Shown one piece after another: positions 26,205 through 34,239 of a stretch of 64,000 bases of DNA. Each line of letters starts with the position of its first letter. Within the stretch, counting starts at the first letter, position 1. The notes beneath the pieces are model-generated. The model worked only from the letters and a program-made list of their open reading frames with translations. It was not told the origin of the DNA and did no database searches. The DNA is from G965279335 sp965279285 (lineage in GTDB: Bacteria; Pseudomonadota; Gammaproteobacteria; DSM-16500). The DNA lies in NCBI GenBank assembly GCA_965279285.1, contig OZ257148.1, forward strand, positions 1,922,001 to 1,986,000. Direction: 5' to 3'. Both the position numbers and the translations under genes were made by a program.

Positions 26205-27301
26205 TCCTTAGCCATAATTTCTGTAAAAAAATCCTTTATTTTTTGCATAATAAGAGGAGCGCCAACACTAATACGAATTAACCTTGTTGGTTGATCATCA
26301 AACGAAAGCAACTTAATAGCTATATTGTTACTAATGAAGTGATCAACAATATCTTTAGCTTGTCGTGGCGATCCAACTTCTATTGTTATAAAATTAGTAT
26401 TAGACTGAAATACATGCCAATTTGGTAAATACTTTCTAAGCCATTCACCAAAAGCTTCTCGTTCAGCTATCACTTCATTTCTAATAGAAACAACTTGTTG
26501 CTCATGCTGCATTAAATATTTAAAATAATGCAGTGAAACTGCTGAAACTGTGCGCTCAATGCCACTCTTTTTTAAATAATAAATGATATCTTGGTGCCCT
26601 ATTACACATCCCAGACGCAGCCCCGCCATCCCATGCGATTTAGAGAAAGTTCGAATAATAATTATATTAGGAAAATCTTTTATTAAAGAAATATGATTAA
26701 ACTTAGAAAAAAAACAATATGCTTCATCCAAGATAAAAATTGCATTATGCTCTAAACATATCTTTGCTAGCTTTTTAATTGATTCAAACGACAGACAAGT
26801 ACCTAAAGAATTATTAGGATTTGCAATGATCAGCATAGTGGGAGCATGCTTTACAACTAATTGAATAGTCTCTTCAACATGCTCTATTTCTGACTTATTT
26901 AAAAAATCTACCGCTATAATATCTATACCATTCAGAATGGCCTGGTCTTTATACGTTATATAATTTGGTGTTTGCAAAATTATCGATCTATTTTTTAGTG
27001 TGAAGCTTTTTACTATTTGCGATATCGCCACATCTGACCCAGCACTAAACAAAAGCTGGCCTAAAGATAAATTATAAAAGTCACATGCTTGATCTGTTAT
27101 AGCTTTTAAAAATAAATACTGACAAGAAAGACTAGGGTCAAAGTCAGCAATGAACTTTTGAAATAATTTTAACAATTCAGGATGCTCAAGCTGATTACTA
27201 GATAAATTAACTTGTGATGAGTAATCCTTTTTTTCAAAAAAATTTATCTCTTCATGCGCAACACCTATATGATCACTTAAATTAAACTCAGCTTTTACCA
27301 T
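26195..27301 (-). CDS. HisC-like PLP aminotransferase (PolI/NikK-like candidate)
   Basis: The 368-residue protein is a class I/II, fold-type I aminotransferase similar to histidinol-phosphate aminotransferase. Seen: ANPNNSLGT (about 160-168), LDEAYCFF (about 191-198) and the PLP lysine in RTFSKSHGMAGLRLG (Lys221), then a C-terminal arginine motif (RLIRISVG). In the nikkomycin and polyoxin pathways a HisC-like enzyme (NikK, PolI) installs the 5'-amino group of the aminohexuronic acid. The operon setting, after a 2OG-Fe oxygenase and before the enolpyruvyltransferase, fits that role rather than histidine synthesis. Confidence 0.85.
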   Translation of the reverse strand: MVKAEFNLSDHIGVAHEEINFFEKKDYSSQVNLSSNQLEHPELLKLFQKFIADFDPSLSCQYLFLKAITDQACDFYNLSLGQLLFSAGSDVAISQIVKSFTLKNRSIILQTPNYITYKDQAILNGIDIIAVDFLNKSEIEHVEETIQLVVKHAPTMLIIANPNNSLGTCLSFESIKKLAKICLEHNAIFILDEAYCFFSKFNHISLIKDFPNIIIIRTFSKSHGMAGLRLGCVIGHQDIIYYLKKSGIERTVSAVSLHYFKYLMQHEQQVVSIRNEVIAEREAFGEWLRKYLPNWHVFQSNTNFITIEVGSPRQAKDIVDHFISNNIAIKLLSFDDQPTRLIRISVGAPLIMQKIKDFFTEIMAKECM

Positions 27302-27315
27302 GAAATAATTTCCCT

Positions 27316-27990
27316 TTAATCCATTGAGTGAACTTGTTTTTCAACCCTTCCCGGCAACACTTGACGCTGCTTAATATTCCAAAATGCAACTTGTAATGCA
27401 ATACGTTCCACACTTGGTACACTCACCTTAGGAACAGCATGCCAAGAATTTTCTGCTCTAACAAAAGCAACTGAATGCATCCATAACGGGCTAAATTTAA
27501 TAAATGGCTCAGCATCTTTTGCACCAGAAAAATGTAATTGACCACCCCAGCTTTCATTCCAGGTATCATTAAAAAAAAGCATATGCGTTGCTTTTACATT
27601 TTCTTTATCAGTATGATAGGATAAGAAATCCCCTTGCCGATAAACTTTCAATGTTATTTCTTGATAACAATCTGACAAATCTTCCTTTAGTAAGTTCTCC
27701 AAACGCAGACGATAATCGTCACTCGTTAGGTCCGCAAGAAGAGCCATCCAAAGAGGAGGAATTAATTCATTTTTCTGGGTAGCCTGTTGTTCAAGATTAA
27801 ATAAAATATTATTCAAAACATTATATGTTTTGTCACTACCATTATCACGAATTGATCGAGAAAAAAAATCTTTTGGCATTTGCTCCCGCAAAGTTTTTGC
27901 ATCCATCTCACTAATTAATTGGTTAATACACGAATACTTAAATGGTTTATTTATTAAAATAGAATCATCTATAGCATTATAATTAATCAT
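27316..27990 (-). CDS. 2OG-Fe(II) oxygenase
   Basis: From ATG 27990 (AAGGAG six bases upstream, better than ATG 28005) the protein is 224 residues. It has the non-haem iron facial triad in a prolyl-4-hydroxylase-like jelly roll: HTD (YHTDKEN), a distal His in SWHAVPKV and an Arg in ERIALQVAF for 2-oxoglutarate. WGGQLHFSG matches the strand between. In polyoxin/nikkomycin biosynthesis an Fe/2OG enzyme (PolD/NikI) oxidises octosyl acid to open the bicyclic sugar; this gene is a candidate. A related protein is encoded at 40467-41117 on the other strand. Confidence 0.82.
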   Translation of the reverse strand: MINYNAIDDSILINKPFKYSCINQLISEMDAKTLREQMPKDFFSRSIRDNGSDKTYNVLNNILFNLEQQATQKNELIPPLWMALLADLTSDDYRLRLENLLKEDLSDCYQEITLKVYRQGDFLSYHTDKENVKATHMLFFNDTWNESWGGQLHFSGAKDAEPFIKFSPLWMHSVAFVRAENSWHAVPKVSVPSVERIALQVAFWNIKQRQVLPGRVEKQVHSMD

Positions 27991-28043
27991 AAAATTCTCC
28001 TTCATTATGTTTTAGTCACACCCTTTTACCCAAAGGGTTACTA

Positions 28044-29378
28044 TTAATTATGTATAATATCTTGAGCAATCTCATGCAATGACGAATATTGTGGAATATT
28101 TAACATAACATCAGTTGCTTTATCATGCTTATTATTAAAAAAATATTCGTAATATACCCTAGTTAAACTCATATCAATTGAATTGGGTACGAATAACTGA
28201 CGGCTAAACTGGCTAACCTCCATAACTGACATGTTTTCATGCAGTAAATTATAGGGAGTATAAAGTGTTGGCCGAATTCTTGCGCCCAAGTCTCGACAAA
28301 AATCTGCTGTAGCAAAAACTTGTTCCGGGGTATCCTCTGGAAAACCTAACATAATAAAACAATTTAGCTCAATATTATTATCATGGCAATTTTTAGCAAT
28401 CATAGAAAACTTATCTTTCATCTCACGCTTACATCTGGGGAGTCCATTTGCTGCTGATTCAGAAAAAGTTTCAATACCTAAACTAATCCGTTTACAGCCA
28501 CTACTTGCCATCGCTTCTATTAGTTCTTGATCTAACATTTTTAAAACTGTCACACATTTCCAGGGATATAAGCGATCAAGTTGAATTAATTGTTGGCATA
28601 ACTGTAATACCCACTTGCGATCTAATGTAAAAGTAGGCGCATAAAAAGAAACATATTCAAATGGTTGTTTCTTAAAAGCATCGACTATGTAATTAATAGT
28701 CCTTTCAACACTCAGTCTTCGCTCTTGCTTCCCCTGCATCCAAGGCACATCGCAATAACTACAGCCAACAGGACATCCGCGCGCTAAGGGAACAACTAAT
28801 TCTTGCCGCTCAGGAATACCACAAAACTTATTAAGATCATCACGATACATGAAATTATAAGCTTGATACGGAATATCATTAATATCAGGTAAAACCCACT
28901 GCTCAGCTGTTAATGTATCTCCAGGTCTTAACTCAGAGCTTCCATCGACCATAATTCCAGGAATATTATTTTTTTGATCACAATTAAATTTGATATAATT
29001 GAGTACACCTGCCTCATAATCACCACTAACAACAATAGCATCCATACCAAATTGTAAGAAAAATTTTGGGATTTGCTTACTTAGCCGACCAAATGTAATT
29101 ATTTTACTTTGGGGAGAAATCGAATTTTTGTAATAAACAAACCTTTCAAAAGTATCAACACCATCAAAATCATTCATTAGTGCAATATAATCAAAATGAT
29201 TACTTAATAAATTACAAATTTCCCGCCAAGTATAATTTAATGCTGCGGCATCAATACAAACAACTTCCGCATCAGGTAAGTTTTTCCTTAAAAAACTACC
29301 CGTTAAAAAAACATGTAAATGATGGCCAGCATTAAAGTAACTCGGTATATGCGGTGGTATAATACATAATACTTTCAT
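28044..29378 (-). CDS. Radical SAM enzyme with N-terminal B12-binding-like domain (PolH/NikJ-like candidate)
   Basis: The 444-residue protein has a Rossmann-like N-terminal region (about 1-125; FDYIALMNDFDG, IITFGRLS) resembling cobalamin-binding domains, then a radical SAM domain with the cluster motif CPVGCSYC (Cys202, 206, 209), followed by RLSVERTINYIV and GCKRISLGIETFS. In peptidyl-nucleoside antibiotics PolH/NikJ convert 3'-enolpyruvyl-UMP to octosyl acid phosphate by radical cyclisation; the neighbouring MurA-like enzyme and phosphatase support the same step here. The start is preceded by AAGGA. A methyltransferase or other B12-radical SAM activity is the main alternative. Confidence 0.85.
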   Translation of the reverse strand: MKVLCIIPPHIPSYFNAGHHLHVFLTGSFLRKNLPDAEVVCIDAAALNYTWREICNLLSNHFDYIALMNDFDGVDTFERFVYYKNSISPQSKIITFGRLSKQIPKFFLQFGMDAIVVSGDYEAGVLNYIKFNCDQKNNIPGIMVDGSSELRPGDTLTAEQWVLPDINDIPYQAYNFMYRDDLNKFCGIPERQELVVPLARGCPVGCSYCDVPWMQGKQERRLSVERTINYIVDAFKKQPFEYVSFYAPTFTLDRKWVLQLCQQLIQLDRLYPWKCVTVLKMLDQELIEAMASSGCKRISLGIETFSESAANGLPRCKREMKDKFSMIAKNCHDNNIELNCFIMLGFPEDTPEQVFATADFCRDLGARIRPTLYTPYNLLHENMSVMEVSQFSRQLFVPNSIDMSLTRVYYEYFFNNKHDKATDVMLNIPQYSSLHEIAQDIIHN

Positions 29379-29398
29379 AATCTTCCTTAATTAACAAT

Positions 29399-30145
29399 TT
29401 ATACATCAAAGTTAGGTAATAATGTTGATTTATGTTGCTTAAATTTTTTATTAAAATGCAAAATATCTTTATCATTTAAATTATTTAGTTTTAGAAAATT
29501 AATTATTCCACCATAAGATTTTTCAAAGTAGTGAAACATATATTGTAACCCTCTAGGATCAACTTTAAAACGGTTCGCATATAATGCTGGTGTTATGCCT
29601 CTCTTAACCCAATTCTGCTCAAATGCTGCTAAATGTTGTAAAAGATAAGATGTACTCATGACATAATCTGCATGTATCAACCAATCTGGCATATCAAATA
29701 AAAGAAGAATAATAACACTAATAATGCCGGTTCTATCTTTTCCAGCGTAACAACTAATAATAAACCGGTGATATTCAGACTTAATAAGGTAATTTAATAA
29801 GCTTATAATTGTGTCTGAATTATGTAGAATGAGGTTAATGTAAGATTTTCCATACAGCTTGTAATCATATATCTTACTATTCCTAATTAATTGATCAGGA
29901 TCTAGCAAGCTAAAAACCTGCTTATGTAATAAGCTATTTTCTATATGAACAGTATCATCTATTTCATTTGAATTGCGCAAATCAATATGACACTCAATTT
30001 TAAGATCATGGATCAAATTTATTAACCGATCAGGAGTCTTATCAAGGCTCGCACTACGATAAAGCATGAATTCATCTTTCATTAATGAAATAGATGAATC
30101 ATGTAGAGCACCTATTGGACGACAATTAATCGGAAGCAGTTTCAT
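29399..30145 (-). CDS. Tyrosine-phosphatase-like enzyme (PolJ/NikL-like candidate)
   Basis: From ATG 30145 (AAAGGG upstream) the protein is 248 residues with the CX5R loop ISCYAGKDRTG (Cys132, Arg138) of the bacterial PTP/DSP family and the typical DLRNSNEID segment (about 56-64). In polyoxin/nikkomycin pathways a PTP-type phosphatase (PolJ/NikL) dephosphorylates octosyl acid phosphate rather than a protein. It is sandwiched between the TruD-like gene, which it overlaps by 20 bases, and the radical SAM gene, so a nucleotide substrate is much more likely than a signalling role. Confidence 0.82.
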   Translation of the reverse strand: MKLLPINCRPIGALHDSSISLMKDEFMLYRSASLDKTPDRLINLIHDLKIECHIDLRNSNEIDDTVHIENSLLHKQVFSLLDPDQLIRNSKIYDYKLYGKSYINLILHNSDTIISLLNYLIKSEYHRFIISCYAGKDRTGIISVIILLLFDMPDWLIHADYVMSTSYLLQHLAAFEQNWVKRGITPALYANRFKVDPRGLQYMFHYFEKSYGGIINFLKLNNLNDKDILHFNKKFKQHKSTLLPNFDV

Positions 30146-31196
30146 ATACACCCTTTGCTCTTAACAATTGAGCCTTTGATGCCATGTTCATCAGTATCTG
30201 ATCAATTGCCATGGTTGCATATGAGCCTGATGGCAAAAAGAATGATAATTCACAGCATTTGTTATCAGCAGAATCAATAAAAACCTTATGACAAAACATG
30301 TCCACCTGAATAACTGTATTTCGATCATTGTTAACTTCTTGCTTAACGTTATTATAATAAAAAGTTTTTTTATACGGTAATACAGAATGAAAGCTCAAAA
30401 GGTTGATTAAGCTAAGCCGATCATTCAAATAAAGATAATCTAATCCCATACTATTCGTTATTGAATGACCTTTTTTATATAAACTAAGTATTAACTTTGT
30501 TAGCTCTTGATTCCACTCATAAGACTCATATGAATTAAGAAAAAATGCGTGTTGACGTTCATCTATTTCGCAAAAGAAATCCTTAGCACTTGCTTTAAAA
30601 TTCTTAGCCTTATCGCCGATAAATGAATTTTGCTTAGAGAGCAAAGCCAAAGCTTCAGTAAACCTCTGCCTATGAAGTAATTCTCCAATTATATGCGTAT
30701 TTTTTTCTTGATTTGGCAATCCAAAGCGTTGTGGCCCATAATAATTAAGGAAATACTCAGTGAATTTTTGTTTGGAGTTTAAACATTGCTCCAAATCATT
30801 TGTTATTCCACGAATAATAATACGAAAACTATTTCCAGTAAGTACGCCGATCTTTATATCAATATTCCCACTACCTATATAATGTAATTTCATAAAGCTA
30901 TTCGGCACATTTAAATCAGTACTGGTAAAATTAATTTCTGACTCAAAGAATAACTTGCTTGGTGAAGAAACAGTCTGCGTTGTGACCCCATCTTCATCCT
31001 TTAAACCAGCATAACCAATTTTTTTAGCCTCACAACCCAATCTATCTGAAAGAATGCGAATTCCATCAAATGTTGATACATTTTTTTTTGTAAGCGAGTA
31101 ATAATGATAATCATCATCTTTACAATTAGTTATAGGTAACACAAGTGATTCTACTACATAAAAATCTTCTGGAAACTTTTTTAGCTGAAAATTCAT
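30126..31196 (-). CDS. TruD-family pseudouridine synthase (C-nucleoside forming, MalD/PumJ-like candidate)
   Basis: The 356-residue protein is a TruD homologue. The catalytic aspartate is kept in KKIGYAGLKDEDGVTTQ (Asp67; E. coli TruD Asp80), and the second motif GPQRFGLPNQEKNTHIIGELL is present. TruD normally makes pseudouridine-13 in tRNA-Glu. Within a biosynthetic operon it matches the TruD-like enzymes of the pseudouridimycin and malayamycin clusters, which create the C-glycosidic uracil. The protein is distinct in the linker and C-terminal part. A second, housekeeping truD in this genome would confirm the dedicated role; I cannot see it in this window. Confidence 0.85.
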   Translation of the reverse strand: MNFQLKKFPEDFYVVESLVLPITNCKDDDYHYYSLTKKNVSTFDGIRILSDRLGCEAKKIGYAGLKDEDGVTTQTVSSPSKLFFESEINFTSTDLNVPNSFMKLHYIGSGNIDIKIGVLTGNSFRIIIRGITNDLEQCLNSKQKFTEYFLNYYGPQRFGLPNQEKNTHIIGELLHRQRFTEALALLSKQNSFIGDKAKNFKASAKDFFCEIDERQHAFFLNSYESYEWNQELTKLILSLYKKGHSITNSMGLDYLYLNDRLSLINLLSFHSVLPYKKTFYYNNVKQEVNNDRNTVIQVDMFCHKVFIDSADNKCCELSFFLPSGSYATMAIDQILMNMASKAQLLRAKGVYETASD

Positions 31197-31206
31197 ATTT
31201 ATAATC

Positions 31207-31764
31207 TCATTTATAATAATCTAACTTGTGTAAGAACTTAATTTTATCCTGATTTTTTAAGATTATTCTCGGCACACTACTTTCATTTAATAGTTTCTCC
31301 ATCTTAGGTTTGGTATCCATTTTAAAAAATATAATTAATTTAATAAACTTTTTACTCATTGAAAGTGTTGGCTTATATTCTGAATCCGCTTTAATTTCGC
31401 CAGGCAAAGAATCGCGATCACCCAACAAGCGTTTAAGAGCTCGAAAAAAAACCCGGTAACAACAAAGCAATATAGGTATATCTAAAAAAATCACCAAGTG
31501 CGATTGTTTTAATCGAGTTGCAAAGCTGCCAGCATAATTTCCTTCAATAATCCAGGCTGGCTTTTCCAACAGCTCATCTAATTTGGCTTTCCAAGTTGCC
31601 TCATCTAACCGACGCCAATTTTTCTGAATATAATAATCATCTAAACTAAATAAAGGTAATTCCAGCTTTTTCGCCAATATTTTTGCAATTGTCGTCTTCC
31701 CCGAGCCAGGGCTACCAACCACTAAAATTCGTTTCGCCTGATGAAGTAATTGATCATGATACAT
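31207..31764 (-). CDS. P-loop nucleotide/nucleoside kinase (adenylate-kinase/FlaR-like)
   Basis: From ATG 31764 (GGAG upstream) the protein is 185 residues; ATG 31779 is an alternative overlapping the previous gene. The N-terminus has Walker A VVGSPGSGKTT, then LFSLDDYYIQKNWRR and WIIEGNYAGSF, the pattern of DNA-topology-modulation (FlaR-like) and adenylate-kinase-like P-loop kinases. Pseudouridimycin and polyoxin clusters also encode a small kinase, and in polyoxin/nikkomycin biosynthesis a cryptic phosphate is added to the sugar and removed later. A nucleoside or sugar-OH kinase role is inferred from context. Confidence 0.75.
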   Translation of the reverse strand: MYHDQLLHQAKRILVVGSPGSGKTTIAKILAKKLELPLFSLDDYYIQKNWRRLDEATWKAKLDELLEKPAWIIEGNYAGSFATRLKQSHLVIFLDIPILLCCYRVFFRALKRLLGDRDSLPGEIKADSEYKPTLSMSKKFIKLIIFFKMDTKPKMEKLLNESSVPRIILKNQDKIKFLHKLDYYK

Positions 31765-31766
31765 TT

Positions 31767-33356
31767 TTACCAACTCCATTCATGCTTTAAATAAGGTTGA
31801 AAACTTTTAATTTTATTAATTTTACAATAATCAATAACTTTGTTAGCTTCACGAAGTTGAGCTGATTCCTCATTAAATGCTAAACCAAGTATATAATGTA
31901 AATGTGGCTCCATTCCCATCGCATATATTATTACCGACTGAGGAGACAGACAGCGAATCATGTCAATTACCTTTGAGGAGTCAGAACCATTCAACCGCCG
32001 AGACTGATCTGCTTGACGAGTAGGCTTATTAATCAGCAGATGATCATAAGTCCAGCTATACGGAGCACCTACACACTCCATCCCAATAAATAAATAATCT
32101 ATTTTACCTAAATATTGCTGTAAATTCTCATATAAATTGGGATCAAGATTATTAGAGTCCGCCGCAAATAAAAATGATTTATTCTTAATTTGTATATAAT
32201 AAGCAGTTTTACTGCGAATATCTAAATCACCATGCTCACCTAAAAAGGGTATCGCCATAATTACGCCATTAGAAAATTGCACTTCATCAAAATTGTTTGT
32301 TTCAATCACATTGCTAAAGCCACAAGCTGCAAGTGCTAACTTGAGAGAAGGATCCGCTAAAAAACCATGATTACTAGCAGGTACAACTATTTTCCCAATT
32401 TTATGTTTTATTTGTAATAAAGTTTCCAACGAACAGTGATCTTGGTGCGCATGGGTAATCACGACATAATCAATAATGTCTGGTAAATCTGCATACGTAT
32501 AAGTTACTTCCTCGCTTGTTTCATAATTAATTAAAGGATCAATTAAAATTGACACTTGATTTGTTTGAATTAAAACACAAGCATGACCAAAATACCTCAC
32601 CCTAACTTCTTCACCTAAATAATTTTTGTTGGTTTTAGCAATGGGTGGCTGATCTGTAAAAAAGTTGCTTACCACACTTAGGTCAACGTTACTATCAATT
32701 GCTAAATTAATTAGGTCCTCAACATTACCACACTGCTCTCTTTGACTAATTAATTCGGTCAAACAAGCGCTAGAAAATGAAATGGGAAGCTGACAGCTGG
32801 TTTCATTATTTAATCTAGGCGTACTTAAAATATAAGGACGATAATTAACTATTGATGATGAAAGATAGACTGATTGAGACTGTAAATTAAAATATTTTTT
32901 ATATAATAAATTTTCAAAAAGCCGTATATTTGCTTTGTGATTCAAATCATAAACCAACTCGACACAACCTTTTAACCCAGATGGAATTTGTGAGTATATA
33001 CTTTCTAAAGAAAAGCCTTCAGTATCTTTAATCAGCATATTATTTAAATATTTAAAATCATCCATTAACGTTAAGGTATTCTTATTTTGAGAAAGCAACT
33101 GATCTAGCAACAACTGAATATCGCCTGTTTTAGTAGGAGCCAAATTAACATAGGGGCCGGCTGAAAGTTTCTTTTCAAGAAATACCTTATGATGCAGCTC
33201 TGGATGCTGTAAAAAGGAATTTAAAATAGGAATATAACGATTTTTCAACAAAGCAGACGCAGTTAATGGTGACAGCAAATGTGTCCATGCATACCAATTA
33301 AAAACTAATGGCTCAATCATGACATTACTTTTTAAAAATTTTTTATTAGCCGCCAT
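31767..33356 (-). CDS. CmlA-like diiron beta-hydroxylase for carrier-bound amino acids
   Basis: The 529-residue protein has a large N-terminal domain (about 1-230) and a C-terminal metallo-beta-lactamase fold (about 245-525). The metal motif is HAHQDH (His302, His304, Asp306, His307), with Glu374 (FLGEHGD) and Asp400 (AADS). CmlA of chloramphenicol biosynthesis has the same two-domain plan, nearly the same length (532) and, as I recall, ligands offset by a constant three residues (His305, His307, Glu377, Asp403). CmlA hydroxylates the beta-carbon of an NRPS-tethered aromatic amino acid using a diiron centre. NRPS and aromatic-hydroxylase neighbours fit. A plain MBL hydrolase is the alternative. 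Confidence 0.8.
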   Translation of the reverse strand: MAANKKFLKSNVMIEPLVFNWYAWTHLLSPLTASALLKNRYIPILNSFLQHPELHHKVFLEKKLSAGPYVNLAPTKTGDIQLLLDQLLSQNKNTLTLMDDFKYLNNMLIKDTEGFSLESIYSQIPSGLKGCVELVYDLNHKANIRLFENLLYKKYFNLQSQSVYLSSSIVNYRPYILSTPRLNNETSCQLPISFSSACLTELISQREQCGNVEDLINLAIDSNVDLSVVSNFFTDQPPIAKTNKNYLGEEVRVRYFGHACVLIQTNQVSILIDPLINYETSEEVTYTYADLPDIIDYVVITHAHQDHCSLETLLQIKHKIGKIVVPASNHGFLADPSLKLALAACGFSNVIETNNFDEVQFSNGVIMAIPFLGEHGDLDIRSKTAYYIQIKNKSFLFAADSNNLDPNLYENLQQYLGKIDYLFIGMECVGAPYSWTYDHLLINKPTRQADQSRRLNGSDSSKVIDMIRCLSPQSVIIYAMGMEPHLHYILGLAFNEESAQLREANKVIDYCKINKIKSFQPYLKHEWSW

Positions 33357-33371
33357 AAAAAAATACCTTGT

Positions 33372-34202
33372 TTAATTTTCTTCTGTACTTAAAGGGGTAC
33401 AATAACCAATGTTTGCATATTTATTTTTTATAACTGGAAATAAAGCTTTAAATTCACCTAAATTTCTTGCTTTTTTTAATAATTTAAATAAATGTGCGGT
33501 GTTAGAAAGAAGATCATACATTTGATTTTCATTTTCTAAAACATAATATACTTTCTGCAAAATATCAGCGCGATAAGGTTCACGAAATATACTTATTACA
33601 TCAAATGGCTTCTGAACCACGGTATTATCATCTAAACAATAACATGCTTCTTTATAAGAAGACAAAATGCTACTGCCATAAATTTTAACTTTATTATTTA
33701 TATTAATTAACCCCGTTTCTGCCGTAAACCAAATCAGTCGTGCAAACATAGGCCTGTCTAATGCGGGTATTGTTAATGCAAACTTACCATATTCAGCCAT
33801 AAAATCAGCATAGCTTTCGCTCATCAACATAGTACAATGACCAAAAATTTCATGAAAAATATCGGGATCTTTAGACAAATCTTTTTCTGACTGTGTGCGA
33901 ATAAATTCTGCCACAGGAAATTTACGTTGCTTCAACAATGTAAAATATTCCTCATAACCTATTAAGCCAGCAACTGGCTCAACGCTCCATGCGTTAACTG
34001 CATATAATTTTTCAGAAATATCAGCTATATTTGGGATGCTTTCCGTGGGCAAATTAAATTGTTCTAAATTCTTCAAAAACTCTGGATTTACTCGATTTTG
34101 TAAATTTTTTACTTGATTATTATATAACATTTTCCACATACTATGATCATCAGCAGTATATAAATGATTAGCCCGCACTAAACCTTCCTGTAACCTCGAC
34201 AT
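33372..34202 (-). CDS. Aromatic amino acid hydroxylase (phenylalanine-hydroxylase family)
   Basis: The 276-residue protein is a pterin-dependent hydroxylase with the iron triad His117, His122 (DPDIFHEIFGH) and Glu162 (WFTAETGLI). Length matches bacterial PhhA (about 260-300). It is encoded in the NRPS operon, two genes after the A domain, with AAAGGA before the start. In other peptidyl-nucleoside and NRPS clusters (for example PacX of pacidamycin) such an enzyme makes meta-tyrosine from phenylalanine; para-tyrosine is the housekeeping product. Which position is hydroxylated cannot be read here. It probably supplies the aromatic building block. Confidence 0.85.
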   Translation of the reverse strand: MSRLQEGLVRANHLYTADDHSMWKMLYNNQVKNLQNRVNPEFLKNLEQFNLPTESIPNIADISEKLYAVNAWSVEPVAGLIGYEEYFTLLKQRKFPVAEFIRTQSEKDLSKDPDIFHEIFGHCTMLMSESYADFMAEYGKFALTIPALDRPMFARLIWFTAETGLININNKVKIYGSSILSSYKEACYCLDDNTVVQKPFDVISIFREPYRADILQKVYYVLENENQMYDLLSNTAHLFKLLKKARNLGEFKALFPVIKNKYANIGYCTPLSTEEN

Positions 34203-34239
34203 GTAATTTTCCTTTTTTTGTAGCTCATCGCCCTATATG

